Of a stretch of DNA of 64,000 bases, positions 23,145-34,422 are shown one piece after another; within the stretch, counting starts at the first letter, position 1, and the number at the start of each line of letters is the position of its first letter. The stretch is from NCBI GenBank assembly GCA_013368325.1, contig JAACJK010000223.1:124001-188000 (forward strand), written 5' to 3'. Both the position numbers and the translations under genes were made by a program. The notes below the pieces were generated by a model. That model had not been told where the DNA came from. It worked only from the letters and a program-made list of their open reading frames with translations, and ran no database searches. Origin of the DNA: Ephemerocybe angulata. Lineage: Eukaryota > Basidiomycota > Agaricomycetes > Agaricales > Psathyrellaceae.

Positions 23145-24830
23145 GCGGCTCTTTATAGAGCCAACCCCACCCTCCGCGAGTCTATGTATACTGCTCAGGG
23201 GTGATGGAACGTTGATTCGTAAATCCACAGGGAAAAACGCCATGCTAATCTCTGATTATCAACATTCGATATTTGATCGAGTCAGAATCCAGATGGTGGC
23301 TATCGGTTACTTACTGTAGTTATAATTAGACCCAGACGCTCGGCATTCTACGGGAGTCTGGGGATCCAGGAGACAGACGCCAGCGTTGTAGGTCGAATTC
23401 GTATCCATATTCTGTATGAGTCGGCGGTGTGAGTAGGTGTGAGTGTAGTCGGCATGTTGGCTGGTTCAGTGTGGCGCTGTCCCGCGGATCGATTTATGTA
23501 TTTGAATTTCGTAAATGATCCATCATACGGGTACATGTGTGCAGAGATGAGGTTTCACCTCATTAAATTTGTCGAAGCAAAGCCCAACCAAAGGCGATGT
23601 CAATGTTGGGCTCCCGGACCCCGTTCAGGTGTTTAGCTGTTCAGTCCCGAGAATGAGACTCTAGAGAGTACTTACGTGATGTAGGATACAAAAACACTAT
23701 AAGGACAAACTGGGTACAGGATGTCAATGAACATTAAGTTTAGTTGCTGTTGCGGCTCAATGTTTACCATCAAGAGGGATGATAAAGTTCTTTGAAACAC
23801 GCCCTCAAGATCGCCGTTCTTTGGTCTCGCTGTTCACGCCCTGTTTGTGGTATGCCGGTTTCAAGCCGGTTTGATCACCAGGGAGGTCTCCACATACTGA
23901 CCAATAGCGCGTCCACGTCCTGACCAAAATCACTGCGAACCGAGACACGCGTGTACAGGCAACGAAGGGAGATGAAGGGGCATATGGCTGAACTCCATGA
24001 AAAGTCGAGGGCTGATGAGCCCCGTTGCCGATGCCAAAATGTCCATGTACTGATCATGACATTCCGCACTCACAGAGTCGAGCTCGCTGTGCCGCCGCAC
24101 GCGCCCGATAGGTATCCAGGGCGCACGAAGGCGGAATATTAAGCGCGCTGGGCCCGGGCGCCATCGCATGTACTTTGCCGTAGTCAGTCCGTAGTCAGTA
24201 GACCATGAATAAGAGGCGCCACCCTCAGTTTCTCTCTCATTCCCAGACAGGTGAAGAGAGGTGAAGGGACATCAACCAGTCGGCGTCTGGGTGCGCGGCA
24301 CTGCGGAGGTACTCGCTCTGGTCGTTGTTTTCCATCGTCCTCCATAAGCGCCCAAAGCCATGACGCGTCCTCAACCTTCCTCCTTCCCTTCCCTCATTTG
24401 TTACATCGCCTACCCACCCGCCTCCGCCCCCTCCAAAAAATGTAAGCGCACTCCAACCGCGTCGGAGATGCCGACGACGACGACCCTCACCCCAGCCCAC
24501 TTCGCGCGCCTCACAGCGATCTGGGCGCTCGACCGGATGGCGGAGATGACTCGGGGAAGGATACCGGGGTATTGCAGCAGGGTTTCGATGAGTCCGAAGG
24601 TGAGTGGTATGAGTGCCAGAAGAGAAGAAATGGGGCGACTCGGGCAGGTTCTCGCTGAGATTGAAGGTGGGAGATGAAGTGCTGTCGCTCCTGGAGCGTG
24701 TAATGGTTGGGTCGGGAGAAAGGGATGTGGGAAGTAAGAGGGCGGAAGGTGGGAGGAGGAGAGTCGATTGGGGCGCGAGTGCCTGCACACAAGGGAGCGG
24801 GGTGGGACGTGCGATCCGCACGATTCAAAA
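23145..24830. repeat. Repeat family R4, copy 2
   Basis: Same block order as 15270-16960 with indels. The left end overlaps the promoter of the secreted protein gene, so the duplicated unit may once have included that gene. Confidence 0.75.
23150..23159 (-). promoter_or_regulatory. TATA-like box of the small secreted protein gene
   Basis: The minus strand reads ctctataaag, about 58 nt before the ATG at 23094. A related ggctctttata stretch begins R4 copy 1 near 15277, where no matching gene follows. Confidence 0.5.
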
Positions 24831-25474
24831 GCGGATTCGGCAGGTTGACACTGCCCCGCTTCGCTTGAGCTCATACTTTCCTCGCATTCTCATCCTCCGC
24901 CGCTACACATGAGATGGGGCCCGGATACTGTTCTTGACGCTATGGTAACCCTTTAATTCCGAGTTCTGTGGTGGTTGTACAACTGAAATAATTTGCTTTA
25001 TACTGAGTCCCCTGAAATTTCATGCCTTCCCCCCCATGTAACTCACCTCTACATTGTCCTGACTTCCCTCGTTGTGCACAACAAATCTATTTTATTTCTC
25101 CCGCTCTATCTACGTCTAGCTATGTGAGGATCGAGGGCGGAGCTCTGAGCCCCTCCACATTCGATGGTAGAACGAGTTCAGGAGAGAGAAAGCCGGCGTG
25201 GAGGCGATGCATATGTCAATGATGATGATATGTACACCTTCGCTTTATCTACGCCCAAACTGAGACTAAGGAGATACAGAATCCGTACTTATGTATGAGG
25301 CCTCCCCCAGCTAGTGGGTACGCATCAAGGGTCGGGTGGTAGGTGCATGTTGGGGAAAGGGAACATTCAACTCTACAAGGTCCATATCCGATTCCCTTTT
25401 CCCTACTTGCCCTTACAGTTTGCCACATGGGCCCCATGCAGCTATTAATGGCACTTTAGTTCACGCTCGCCGAG
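24831..25474. other. 3' flank of zinc-finger gene A; no separate feature
   Basis: From about 25130 the sequence matches the region downstream of zinc-finger gene B (54640-54880): gatggtagaa[ct]gagttc[ag]gga, then ttagttcac[ag][ac]tcgc. This is part of a segmental duplication rather than another gene. Confidence 0.5.
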
Positions 25475-26008
25475 TCAAAAAGGTTGTAGACGTACATCGC
25501 TAGAGTACGAACCACACTTTTTGCATGTCCCTCTGCCGTGCTCGATTTCGTGCACCGACAACTGGTGTAGTTTGTCAGCACCCGCGGTATCTTCGGCCTC
25601 ACCGACAGTTGCATGCAGGTTTACTCACCTGGTTTGCCGATGGGAAGGTCAACCCGCACGTCTTGCATTTGTAGGACAGTTCCGCCGGTGGGGCCTTTGG
25701 AGAGTTTGGCCTGTGTTGTACCCTGCGTTCCAGCTCGTACACGAGCTCGCGCGTGCTGAGTTCGGAGAGGAGGTCGCGGGCGGTGAATTCATGCGTGAAG
25801 GTGTCTACGTTGTAAGGTTCCCTGGCGTAGACTTCATTCTGCCGTACGTGCGTCCACGGTGATGCGAAGTAGAGGGAGGGATGAGTTAATATATGCCATA
25901 TGTAGCTGCAAGCATCGCTTCGCGTACCTCATCATAGTGGTACGCATTCGCATACGAAGACAAGAACAGGGCGACGGAGAGTATCGCAGGGAAGGTGGAC
26001 ATCCGCAT
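25475..26008 (-). CDS. Secreted C2H2 zinc-finger protein, family member A
   Basis: Proposed exons 26008-25928, 25838-25629 and 25561-25475 (125 aa), phase-0 introns with gtacgc/gtgagt donors and cag acceptors. Exon 1 is a signal peptide (MRMSTFPAILSVALFLSSYA, then NAYHYDE). Exon 2 has the family motif TARDLLSELSTRELVYELER, then the first half of a zinc finger, CKTCGLTFPSANQ. Exon 3 completes it with LSVHEIEH, giving a textbook C-x2-C-x12-H-x3-H finger, and adds a lone CKKC. The intron falls 9 codons after the second cysteine. The C-terminal frame differs from member B by one base after DV, so this copy ends early. C2H2 fingers bind DNA, RNA or protein and are normally nuclear or cytosolic; here the signal peptide predicts secretion. 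Role unknown; models are by eye. Confidence 0.65.
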
Positions 26009-26061
26009 GATGGAAGGATGCTGGGGGGAGGTACAGTGAGCGCCATCGCGGTATTCTTCAC

Positions 26062-26072
26062 CCTTTATATGT
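26062..26072 (-). promoter_or_regulatory. TATA box of zinc-finger gene A
   Basis: The minus strand reads cacatataaag about 55-60 nt before the ATG; the same motif at the same place precedes gene B. The leader gtacctcccccc...ccttccatc is conserved too. Confidence 0.65.
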
Positions 26073-26159
26073 GACGCACCTTATAGCTGAAACTTACATC
26101 GCGGATGCACTGGCAGGCTCAGGGTCAGAGCGGATCAGATGGTATATTCGGGGGTCCTG

Positions 26160-26460
26160 TCAGAGCTCTGCTGCATCGTGTGATGTGGCTCAGATGTGGT
26201 GACAGTGCTTACCTTAGCCCCGTCCACCCACATGGTAGTTGCCCTGGAGATTGATAGCTCTTTGCTCCCCTTGTTCGCTGTGTTTGTTTGGCTGTTTCTG
26301 CGGCTGGAGGGGTGCAAGGGTGTATAGCGAGCTGCTAGCTGGGCGCAGGGGAGTCTGGAGACGCCCTACGAGCGGGCGTTGTTCCGGCGACGGATCGGGC
26401 TTTGTCGTTACATCGGGCCTCGACCGCAGCACGACGTCATTGACCAATGGCTGCGGTAGA
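26160..26460. repeat. R1 terminal block, isolated copy
   Basis: Shares tccccttgttcgctgtg, cggcgacggatcgggctt and cctcgaccgcagcacgacgt with R1 copies at 20430-20590 and 46985-47160. The rest of R1 is absent here. Confidence 0.75.
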
Positions 26461-27111
26461 TCTCTGTAGAACACGTTCTTCAGCGGCTCGGCATCGTGCA
26501 AGGCGTTCTCGAGCAGGTCTGCCCCGCATCCCCGAGTGATGATTCACTGCACGGCCAACTGAGATATGCGCACCCGTTGCTTCCGTCGTCCTCTCGACTG
26601 TAGCATCAAAGAGCATCAAGTCATCTCCATTGGCATCAGAAAGCCCGCCCCCACCGCCACCCTTCAAATTACCTCGCGCTGATTGCCCGGGCTCCCATCC
26701 ATGTTCGGTGCGTCTGTCCCTTTCCTCTATTCCCCGCGCACATGTGCTCTGAGTCATGCCAACAAGTCCATCCATGATCCGCCCTCCTTCAACACACAGT
26801 CTAATGCGCGTAGCATCCCTGTTATTTCGATCCGTGAATTGACTAGGCTTAAAGTATCCTGATACGATCGAAATGTATACGCGAAGATCCGAGTTGACAC
26901 CGGGAACTCGATTGTTCAACACAGCAGCAGTCATCCCACTAGCGGAAGCTCGAGTCTCGGCCCAATATTTGAGATAGCGGAAGTCCAGCATCATTGACTC
27001 GACTCTTCACGACCAAATATTCTCCCGTACCTGTATGGACTCGTATGTCACAATAGTACGTCCCTCTACATTCGCCCGCACTGATTGGGCGCGCTCCCTT
27101 CCATATTTGGT
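26461..27111. other. R1-flanking sequence; no gene
   Basis: No supported ORF. It contains two short blocks (near 26700 and 27090) of the form ccat[ag]t[tc]ggtgcgt that also follow the R1 end near 47255 and mark the target site of the LTR element that begins at 27116. Confidence 0.5.
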
Positions 27112-27115
27112 GCGT

Positions 27116-27326
27116 TGTGGCAGTGCCTGTGGGCACTCGCCACCTCTCCTCCTCGTACCTGGACGGACTGAGATTAGATTAGATGTTGATGGGATCACTT
27201 ACCGATGTAGTAGACAGTGCCAGCGTTGACGGAATCCACATTCAACCTTGCTTCCCCCCTCCACCTGCTCGACGAGATCCCGAGCCTGCTCATCTAGACA
27301 CGCGCCTGGAGGTTTGGACGACTCCA
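27116..27326 (+). repeat. Left LTR of compact element
   Basis: By eye identical to 29063-29273. Identity of the pair implies recent insertion. Confidence 0.85.
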
Positions 27327-27546
27327 TCTGGTGATGAGAGTGGGTTCGACGACGTTCCTCTAACTGCTTTCGCACTCGAGACACGTGTCACGGCTTGACG
27401 CGACCACCCGCCGACTTTGCCTACCAGCTCTTAGTACATACCGAGAGGCCTCACCAACCAGCACAACCCTCGCATACGAGCCCCTAGCTCTGTGACAACG
27501 GCCGTCCAGCCATCTAGACAACTACAAGCGACCGAACCTGATCAAA

Positions 27547-27652
27547 AAAGCGAATACAGCGACTAAAGCGAATACAGCGACTAAAGCGAATACAGCGACT
27601 AAAGCGACAACAGCGACAAAGCGAACCAAGCGACTACCAAGCGACTACTTCC
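27547..27652. repeat. 18-bp minisatellite before the ORF of the compact element
   Basis: aaagcgaatacagcgact is repeated three times and then decays into gcgacaacagcgac-type units. Confidence 0.85.
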
Positions 27653-27702
27653 GATTTACCTAGGCCACGATTATATCGCCTGAAACACCCGACTCCCCCA
27701 CT

Positions 27703-29049
27703 ATGCCCGCACCTGGCAAGCGCGCTCGTCAACGAGCAAACAGGGCGAACTCGAAAGTCCAGACGACGACCGACACTGAGCACACCGATGTTCGACCACC
27801 TGACGGCTCCGATCCCCCATCTGTTCAAATCGCTCCGGAAGCACCTCTCGACCCCGCAGCTGGCCTGATCGCCTCGCTCAAGGAATATAGCGCGGGCCTT
27901 TCGCTCGACGATCCGCTGGCTGCCGAAGCACTGAAGCACGGTGTTCGACTCGGCCTCGAGATCGGAGAGCGGAGAATGGCGGCGAGATTCCAGGAGATGG
28001 TTCAAGCCCTTACGACGTTCATGGAAAGCTGCGAGCGCCGCTTCGACTCGACGCACGACGCCGCGTACGCGATGGGAGTGGCAGCTGAACGAGCGCTCTG
28101 GACACCAAACCCGGCCTCACCCGGCCTTCCATCGCTCCCCTCGCCATTCGTCGACCAATGTCCCTCCATCACCGAGCTCTGCACCTCGCTCACCGAGCAC
28201 TTCCCGAACGAGATCCCGCCAGAGCTCAGTGTCGTCATCCAGGAAGTCAAAGGGAGACTCAGGGAAGTCAACAAACATGAGCGCCGACTCCAGATGTTCG
28301 AGGAGATGTCGTTCCTTAGAGGAAAGCATTCTGGCATCCTCGAGGAACGTGCTCGTCTCGTCGCAGCACCAGACCCAGCTTCAGATCCGTCCTCGCCAAA
28401 TCTCGTGCTACATACCTCTTCGGAGATGGGAACTCAGACGGATTTCGCGCCGGAAGTCCACCCAGCTGCAACAGCGAAAGCGGTACCCCTTTCTTCAGAG
28501 GCAACCACTCAGACTGACGACGACATCGCCGACTTACCCACTACAGCTACGGACACCCACCGAGTTCCCGCGCCAACGAGCCAGAGATCAGATTCACCCC
28601 TTCCGCCGCCCCATCTACCCACCCGGGTGCTTCCAGATACCCAGGCAACACCACGTCCATCTGGAAACGACACTTCCCTCGATTGGGCCGACGAGACTGA
28701 CTTTGACACCGACACCAAGCCAGATCCACAACTCACGCCCTCTGTGCAACCGACGCCGACTTTCGTTCGAGATTTCTCGGACCTCCGTAGCCCATGCGCC
28801 GATCCTTGGAAGAGCACCCACCAGAGAACCGGACGCGACCCCCGTACCAACCGCCACCGCTCCTCGCGTAGCCAGAGAAACTACCGTCGTGCTCGCGAGT
28901 ACGACCGGATCCAACACGCTAGGCGCCCTCATCACTTCCCGATGCTCGTTTGCTCGTGCATGCACAGATGCCCTGTTGCGAGCGAGCGACTTCCGACAGT
29001 CCCTGATTGGAGAACGAGTTCACGGACGCAACGAGGGCGTTGCTACTAG
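27703..29049 (+). CDS. Gag-like ORF of the compact LTR element (448 aa)
   Basis: An uninterrupted ORF occupies most of the space between the two LTRs; ATG at 27703 in a MPAPGKRARQRANRA context. It has a basic N terminus, a helical middle (LGLEIGERRMAARFQEMVQA, VIQEVKGRLREVNKHERRLQ, possible coiled coil), an acidic/Ser/Thr/Pro-rich linker (ATTQTDDDIADLPTT) and a basic, Arg-rich C-terminal part (SSRSQRNYRRAREYDRIQHA) followed by CSCMHRCPVASERLP with three cysteines and a histidine. This layout suits a structural, nucleic-acid-binding Gag protein, but no known Gag domain or CCHC knuckle is evident. A 411-aa ORF in another frame is Ser/Arg-rich noise. Function is inferred from position only. Confidence 0.5.
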   Translation: MPAPGKRARQRANRANSKVQTTTDTEHTDVRPPDGSDPPSVQIAPEAPLDPAAGLIASLKEYSAGLSLDDPLAAEALKHGVRLGLEIGERRMAARFQEMVQALTTFMESCERRFDSTHDAAYAMGVAAERALWTPNPASPGLPSLPSPFVDQCPSITELCTSLTEHFPNEIPPELSVVIQEVKGRLREVNKHERRLQMFEEMSFLRGKHSGILEERARLVAAPDPASDPSSPNLVLHTSSEMGTQTDFAPEVHPAATAKAVPLSSEATTQTDDDIADLPTTATDTHRVPAPTSQRSDSPLPPPHLPTRVLPDTQATPRPSGNDTSLDWADETDFDTDTKPDPQLTPSVQPTPTFVRDFSDLRSPCADPWKSTHQRTGRDPRTNRHRSSRSQRNYRRAREYDRIQHARRPHHFPMLVCSCMHRCPVASERLPTVPDWRTSSRTQRGRCY

Positions 29050-29062
29050 GGGGGTGGGCACA

Positions 29063-29273
29063 TGTGGCAGTGCCTGTGGGCACTCGCCACCTCTCCTCCT
29101 CGTACCTGGACGGACTGAGATTAGATTAGATGTTGATGGGATCACTTACCGATGTAGTAGACAGTGCCAGCGTTGACGGAATCCACATTCAACCTTGCTT
29201 CCCCCCTCCACCTGCTCGACGAGATCCCGAGCCTGCTCATCTAGACACGCGCCTGGAGGTTTGGACGACTCCA
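29063..29273 (+). repeat. Right LTR of compact element
   Basis: By eye identical to 27116-27326; followed by GCGT, the target-site duplicate. Confidence 0.85.
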
Positions 29274-29277
29274 GCGT

Positions 29278-30949
29278 CCGTCCCCTTCACTGTGCTTCCT
29301 CGCTCCCCTTCGCTCGTTCTATCCGCCTTCCCCAATCGCTCCACATTGTACTGATGCGTACAATGGCGCAGATAGACTTCAGAATACCATCAATACGTTG
29401 CCTGTGTAAGACAACAAGAACGTGTGGGCTCCGATGGCTCGCACACGCACTCGCAGAAGGTCTGCGAGGTTCGAAGGGGGTAGGAACAATCCCCGGGACG
29501 AAGAGAAGGAATGATTGGGGATGGATAGAGGGGTGACCTAGGGGGAGGAGCAAACTAGCGAAACTGTATGTACACCTGGGCTTATACCTACGAATCGAGA
29601 CTCGCTGACCAAGATATAAATATGAGATTGCCCCGGGTGGGTCATTCATCGTCCGAGTTCGGTGTCGGGGGCCATCATCACACCTGCATCACGAGTTCGC
29701 ACTGGCTCTGATATACAGAGCGATCCATGAAGACTTGTACGGCAGTAAGGTTGGATTATGAGCGCAAAGAACCCGAGCAGTGCCTATCTTACCCATCCAA
29801 CGATTGTCGCACGGATTTGTATAATCCAGCGACTTCGACTTACGTTGCAGAGTCCCTCCGAGCCTGTATGTGGCGTTTGAACTTAGAACTCACTGTTCAA
29901 ATTCATGTACAGTCCATGTACACCACAGGGGCTTTATTGCACCCATATTCGTGACATGTGAGCATGTACATCCTGGTAATCAAAAATGCGGAACATCAAT
30001 GCTCGAAGCCACTAATCTTAATCGTTGAGTCCCTGGTGCGCACATCGCACTACTCTCGCACTGCCAACTTACGCAGCACACGTAATACAGTAGGCGAGCA
30101 ATGGCGTTCGATCGCTGGCGCTGAACCATTACCCTCACGCAAAGTCTCAGAATTGCTTCGCGAGTATTCAGGTGCGAATATCATCATACCGGAACCGCGA
30201 GTGCACATGCAAAGTAAGCGACCATACGGGCACAGTCATTCGAGTCACAAATAGTCGGGATGAAGAATTGTTTTATTTGAACTCATTAAATGAGGGACTG
30301 ACATTGCGCACCGAGTGCCAGATGAATTACCCCACACGCCGAAGATCGAAACTGGGCCAACAATTCGATATCTCGAGAGTCGCGCAAAGCTTTACGAGGC
30401 TTACAAGGCCTGGGTCTGATTTGGGTCTGATATCGATGATTCCGTGGTTTTATCTACTCGTATGTCGTTCTCATCGAAGCACAGGCCTCGAACTCAAACA
30501 TTTCGACCAACTCACGCCGAGACTGTCCCACAAAGTCCACTGTAACAAATTCAAGAAAAATCAAATCAGTGAGAATTGATCATGAAACTGGATTTATTAA
30601 ACATATAGAGTAATCCAATTACAGATGCACAATCTGTGCATCGGGAGAATCTGTCAAATGAGACAGACGCCGTACCATTCTGGTACAGCGCAGGCATGTC
30701 CTACTCGGCGCTCTGGCGCTCGACCCGCCTCAATAAACCGACTACAAGGCCCAAGAGCTCAAGCATGCGTCCGGGATACCTCAGGAAACCCATATCACCC
30801 GTGCCGTAGCCCCATGACATCCAGTCAGACGTATCTCGAGCGCACGATCTCGTAGGCGTCGCCATCGCGCCAACCCTGCGACATGGTTGGTACGAGTCAA
30901 AATTGACTTCCATCATCCATCCTTGGCGAGCCGAAAATCGCCTCCAACT
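29278..30949. other. No supported feature
   Basis: About 1.7 kb without recognisable coding content or repeats shared with the rest of the window. Possibly unique intergenic DNA. Confidence 0.45.
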
Positions 30950-31730
30950 CTACAATCTCATGCATGTACGTACCTTCCCGACCTATACACACTCACTCAG
31001 GCGCAACGGGCAAACTACTCTACGCTAGGCGACTAGATAAATAATTGTAGCGTATCAATCTATTTCCCCTTTCTCAAGCACGTCGCCCTGCAACGAAACA
31101 AGACTAAAGAAACGTTGCGTGAGCTACGGAGTGCAGGAGAGACGTGGCGGGACTTAGCCATTTCGGGAGTCCAGGGCACAAGACCATTCGGACGAGCTGA
31201 CACAATATTCCTTTGGCAAAGATCTGAATTTACGGCGCTCGAGAACGTACCTGCACGTCAGAAATGGCCTAGTATAGCGAAGACACACACACACAAGATG
31301 TACCCGCAAATGGAGCGACGCCCAGGTCTCGACGCCGAAGCATGAGCGCGGCGTCTAGAAAGTGTTAGCAGGCAAACGGTGGCGAAGCAAAATCGACAAA
31401 CGCACCTTCGGCCAGTCCAAACGCAGTCCTCCACCCATTATCCTCGACGACATAGAGAAGGCTATGATAGAGTCGGTCAATAATGAAAGAAACGAGTGCA
31501 AGTCGCACTCACCTTTACGATCCGAGCTATGCCAGGGAAACGGACCCGAGGACGACGACGTAGACGGCAGCGAATGTCATGGTGCTTCAAATGTCGGTGA
31601 TGTCCGATGATGGACGCTTGAGGTGTTGGCGACGGTGGGATGCTGGCGCGCTGGACGTAGTCGGAGAATACGAGCAAGGTGAGTACGTTGTGATGTAGGA
31701 ATCTGAATGGAATGCTCACCTTCTCCAAAG
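30950..31730. repeat. Repeat family R2, copy 3
   Basis: Shares with copy 2 the gacctata..ctcactcag start, gtggcgggacttasca, ctcgacgacata and gtgagtacgttgtgat. It runs into R1 copy 2 shortly after. Confidence 0.7.
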
Positions 31731-32069
31731 GCTGGATCAGAGCTGGGCGAGGTAGTCAAAGTGCTTGGTGAGCGAGGGATGAACGAGAGTGGCAGGCGGG
31801 CGACTTACCCGATGCGATGGTAACCGTGGCTTGAGGTGTCGATGGCTGTTGAAGTCAATGACAGTATGAGCGAAAGAGGGACATGTTGAGCAAGGAGTGC
31901 AACATACCAGACGTCGTCGCCGTCGTCGACGAGCACTGTGTAAAGAGGGAGAGAGAGGGGTGAGGGTGGCTTGAGGGTGGCGGAAGGGGAAGAAAGTGAC
32001 GAAACACCTGATCTCGGGTTGGTGCAATGCAAGAGCTAAATCCCCAACCAGTATCCACGTAACGAAGGT

Positions 32070-32480
32070 GCGTACAAGGGATGAACTTACTTACCTCGAC
32101 CAGCACGCCGTCCTAGGCCACGCTGAAATCACCATCGCTCTTCGCCAAACTCCCACCAGCGTCGAGGCCGTCTCAATCCGTCGTCGTCGTGTTATGTCGT
32201 CCAGCTCGTCGTTGCGCCCTCGCCGTTCTCACACTCAGAGCCGCTGTCCGTCAACGCATCGCCGCCGTCCTTCATCTATCTCCCATCCCCATCGCCTTCA
32301 TCCTTCATCGATCCCCCATCGCCCCACCCATCCAATCGCGCCACCCATCCAGCACCCCCACTACGTCTATCCCCATCCACAACTCGACCTCACACCATCC
32401 CGCCCAATTCGTCCTTACCCTATTCATCTTCGCTTCACATCCTCCCACCGCCGCTGTCCTCCACTCAAGCTCGTAGTACA
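32070..32480. repeat. R1 copy 2, left part
   Basis: cctcgaccagcacgccgtcctagg and aatccgtcgtcgtcgtgtta match R1 copies 1, 3 and 4. Similarity stops near 32480, where the segment carrying zinc-finger gene D begins. Confidence 0.7.
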
Positions 32481-33010
32481 GAATGGGACGGGGCGAGAAA
32501 GGCCGAAGGACGAAGCTAGAAAACTAAACGGGATGACTATAAGATCAAACTGTTTCCAGATGCAACATACATTTGAGCGTGTCTTGATGTCCTCACGGCG
32601 GCTTAAAAGCAAAGGGGCTATTAATTGAGATCTCCGAGAAACGAGCTCACCGGGCATCATGGCCAGATTGCGCAGTACCGCTGCCATACATAAATCAGAA
32701 CACTAAGCCAACAAAGCAACTCGGAGCAAAGTTCGGGTTTCATGGTTCAAAGGCGGGTACTCAGGTATTCAATTCCATGAATCCCTGTGAGTAACGCAAG
32801 CCGCGTTCTTGAAGAGCCGGGGTACTCATATCATTCAACTTACCAGTCTGGGCTCGCATAAGCTCGACGGTTCGTGCCTCCTCGGCACATCGATATGTAC
32901 GGGTATGAAGGCTATTCCGGTCGCCTATGTAGATCGCTGAGAATGTGCATGTACGTAAATGTTCGGTTAGATGGGCTGATCCGGAAATTCGAGCGGCATG
33001 TGCTCCGTGC

Positions 33011-33022
33011 GTATATATAAGA
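33011..33022 (+). promoter_or_regulatory. TATA box of zinc-finger gene D
   Basis: gtatatataaga, about 75-80 nt before the ATG, in a leader nearly identical to that of gene C. Confidence 0.65.
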
Positions 33023-33093
33023 TATGGGGCCACTGCGTGCCAAGCAAGTGGTAGACATAGACCATTTCCCCAACGCCTAGTCCAGACCCCATT

Positions 33094-33475
33094 ATGCGCC
33101 TCTCGTTGACTGCCCTCATACCCCTTACTGCTTTCTTCTCCGTGATACACGCTCATACCCACGAAGCGAGAGAACACATAGACGAACTCGCAACGAGGGC
33201 TTTCAAAAACTCTCTACTCACAACACGACAAGACCTGGCCGACCTCTCAACTAGGGACCTCCTAAACGAGCTTGAAGACTGCCTTCAGCGCAGGGGGAAT
33301 CAATACTACTGTATAAACTGCGGTGATTTTTTTTACAACAAAAAAAAAGTACGTTTGTCGCCGCCGAGGAGTGCATCGTCTTATGATTGGCTCAATTTTG
33401 TAGGCTCAAACCCACCGCAACAACCGTGGACATACGTCATGGAGGATGAATGGAGTTGCTATCGTTGGGCCTTGA
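33094..33475 (+). CDS. Secreted C2H2 zinc-finger protein, family member D
   Basis: Proposed exons 33094-33348 and 33404-33475 (108 aa), 55-nt phase-0 intron (gtacgt...tgtag). Signal peptide MRLSLTALIPLTAFFSVIHA, then HTHEAREHIDELATRAF, TTRQDLADLSTRDLLNELED and QRR. The finger begins CINCGDFFYNKKK at the end of exon 1 and finishes AQTHRNNRGH in exon 2, giving C-x2-C-x12-H-x5-H. The intron again lies 9 codons after the second cysteine. Compared with member C, the first intron and the codons around it (QSD...Y) are missing, so signal peptide and mature region are one exon. Reading through the remaining intron gives a 128-residue ORF without the histidines, which is why the finger is easy to miss. 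Predicted secreted; function unknown. Confidence 0.62.
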
Positions 33476-33759
33476 CCTGAGGTTTAGTGGCATACTGTAT
33501 TGACCCGTGTTTTCTGCATTCTATCCTTTCGATGCTCGGGTTGATTTGGACCCACTGATTCGCATCATTTACATTTAGTTCACCTTTACTTCTTTTGCGT
33601 CCTGTTTCGTGCAACTGCGATGCGAGTCACCCCACTATTTCATTTTACGCTTAACTATCGTAGCATACATACTTACGGTAACTTACCTACGCCAATAGAT
33701 CCAATTTGTCTCATGTTGCCCGAGGAGATGGATAACTTGGACTTGGCTGCAGACGTGTT

Positions 33760-34422
33760 AATATGGAAGGACGCGGACGACAACGCCGCACCCGAGGCGC
33801 GCGCGACCGAGAAGGACTGAAGGTGGATGGTATGTACGAGCGCGGGACGTCCAGTTCGCGGGGGTTCTGAGGCGGGCGAGATTGTCGTCGAATGGCAGTT
33901 GCTTCAATGCCGGAGATCGATGGTCGGCAGGGAGAAGGAACTGAACAACAACGAATGGAACGATACACACCGGACCTGGGTATGGGGGTGGTCGAGGACC
34001 GGGCGTCAATGGAAAGGTACTTCAATCCCGGGTGGCATCGAGGATCGAGAACGAGAACGAGCGGAGCAACGACGGACGAAAAAATGCACGCCCGAACCCT
34101 CTCATCCCTCATCACACCCCCACCTACGCCTTCCCACCAACCACAACCACAACCGACACCACACCCAGCACCATCGACGGCGGTGTCGAGCAAGCTGGGG
34201 AGGCTCGATTAGAGCTGTGCGGTTACGCGGGCGCGCGGAATGCAGTGCGGTCCAGAGGGCGGTTGGCGCTGTGAGGTGGCGAGGGTGGGAGGAGCAGAGG
34301 CTCAATGTCCGCTCGAGAATCGAATGGCTGCAAAGTGTGACTAGAATTCAGGAAAGGGGAAGGTCAAAGTACGTACATGAATGTGGGCGAGGAGGGAATC
34401 GAGCTTGGGGACCCGAGACGGG
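33760..34422. repeat. R1 copy 2, middle part
   Basis: Resumes with gacgcggacgacaacgccgc and runs to the CCCGAGACGGG target of the MULE-like element. The rest of this R1 copy continues after the chromovirus at 46788. Confidence 0.75.

Larger units (their letters stand above)
27116..29273 (+). mobile_element. Compact LTR-flanked element with a single ORF
   Basis: Two 211-bp direct repeats (27116-27326 and 29063-29273) start TGTGGCAG and end ACTCCA, so they have TG...CA ends like LTRs. The 4-bp GCGT at 27112-27115 is repeated at 29274-29277. Related sequence at 47255 and 26702 shows the empty site: ttcggtgcgt followed directly by the right-flank-like sequence (ccctccctc...). Only one ORF lies inside and no RT, integrase or protease, so it would depend on other elements (TRIM/LARD-like). 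Confidence 0.8.
32560..33480. repeat. Duplicated segment with zinc-finger gene D (pair of 48310-49380)
   Basis: From ttgagcgtgtcttgatgtcc onward the two segments align through promoter and gene with small indels and substitutions. The other copy has an extra intron and extra bases upstream. Confidence 0.85.

Noticed and set aside
27941..29176. 411-aa Arg/Ser-rich ORF overlapping the ORF of the compact LTR element
   Set aside because: Runs into the right LTR and has the composition of an out-of-frame shadow of the 448-aa ORF.
32761..33177. 138-aa ORF on the minus strand across the promoter of gene D
   Set aside because: Antisense to the promoter and signal peptide of gene D; in the duplicate near 48.9 kb only a short shifted remnant is open.
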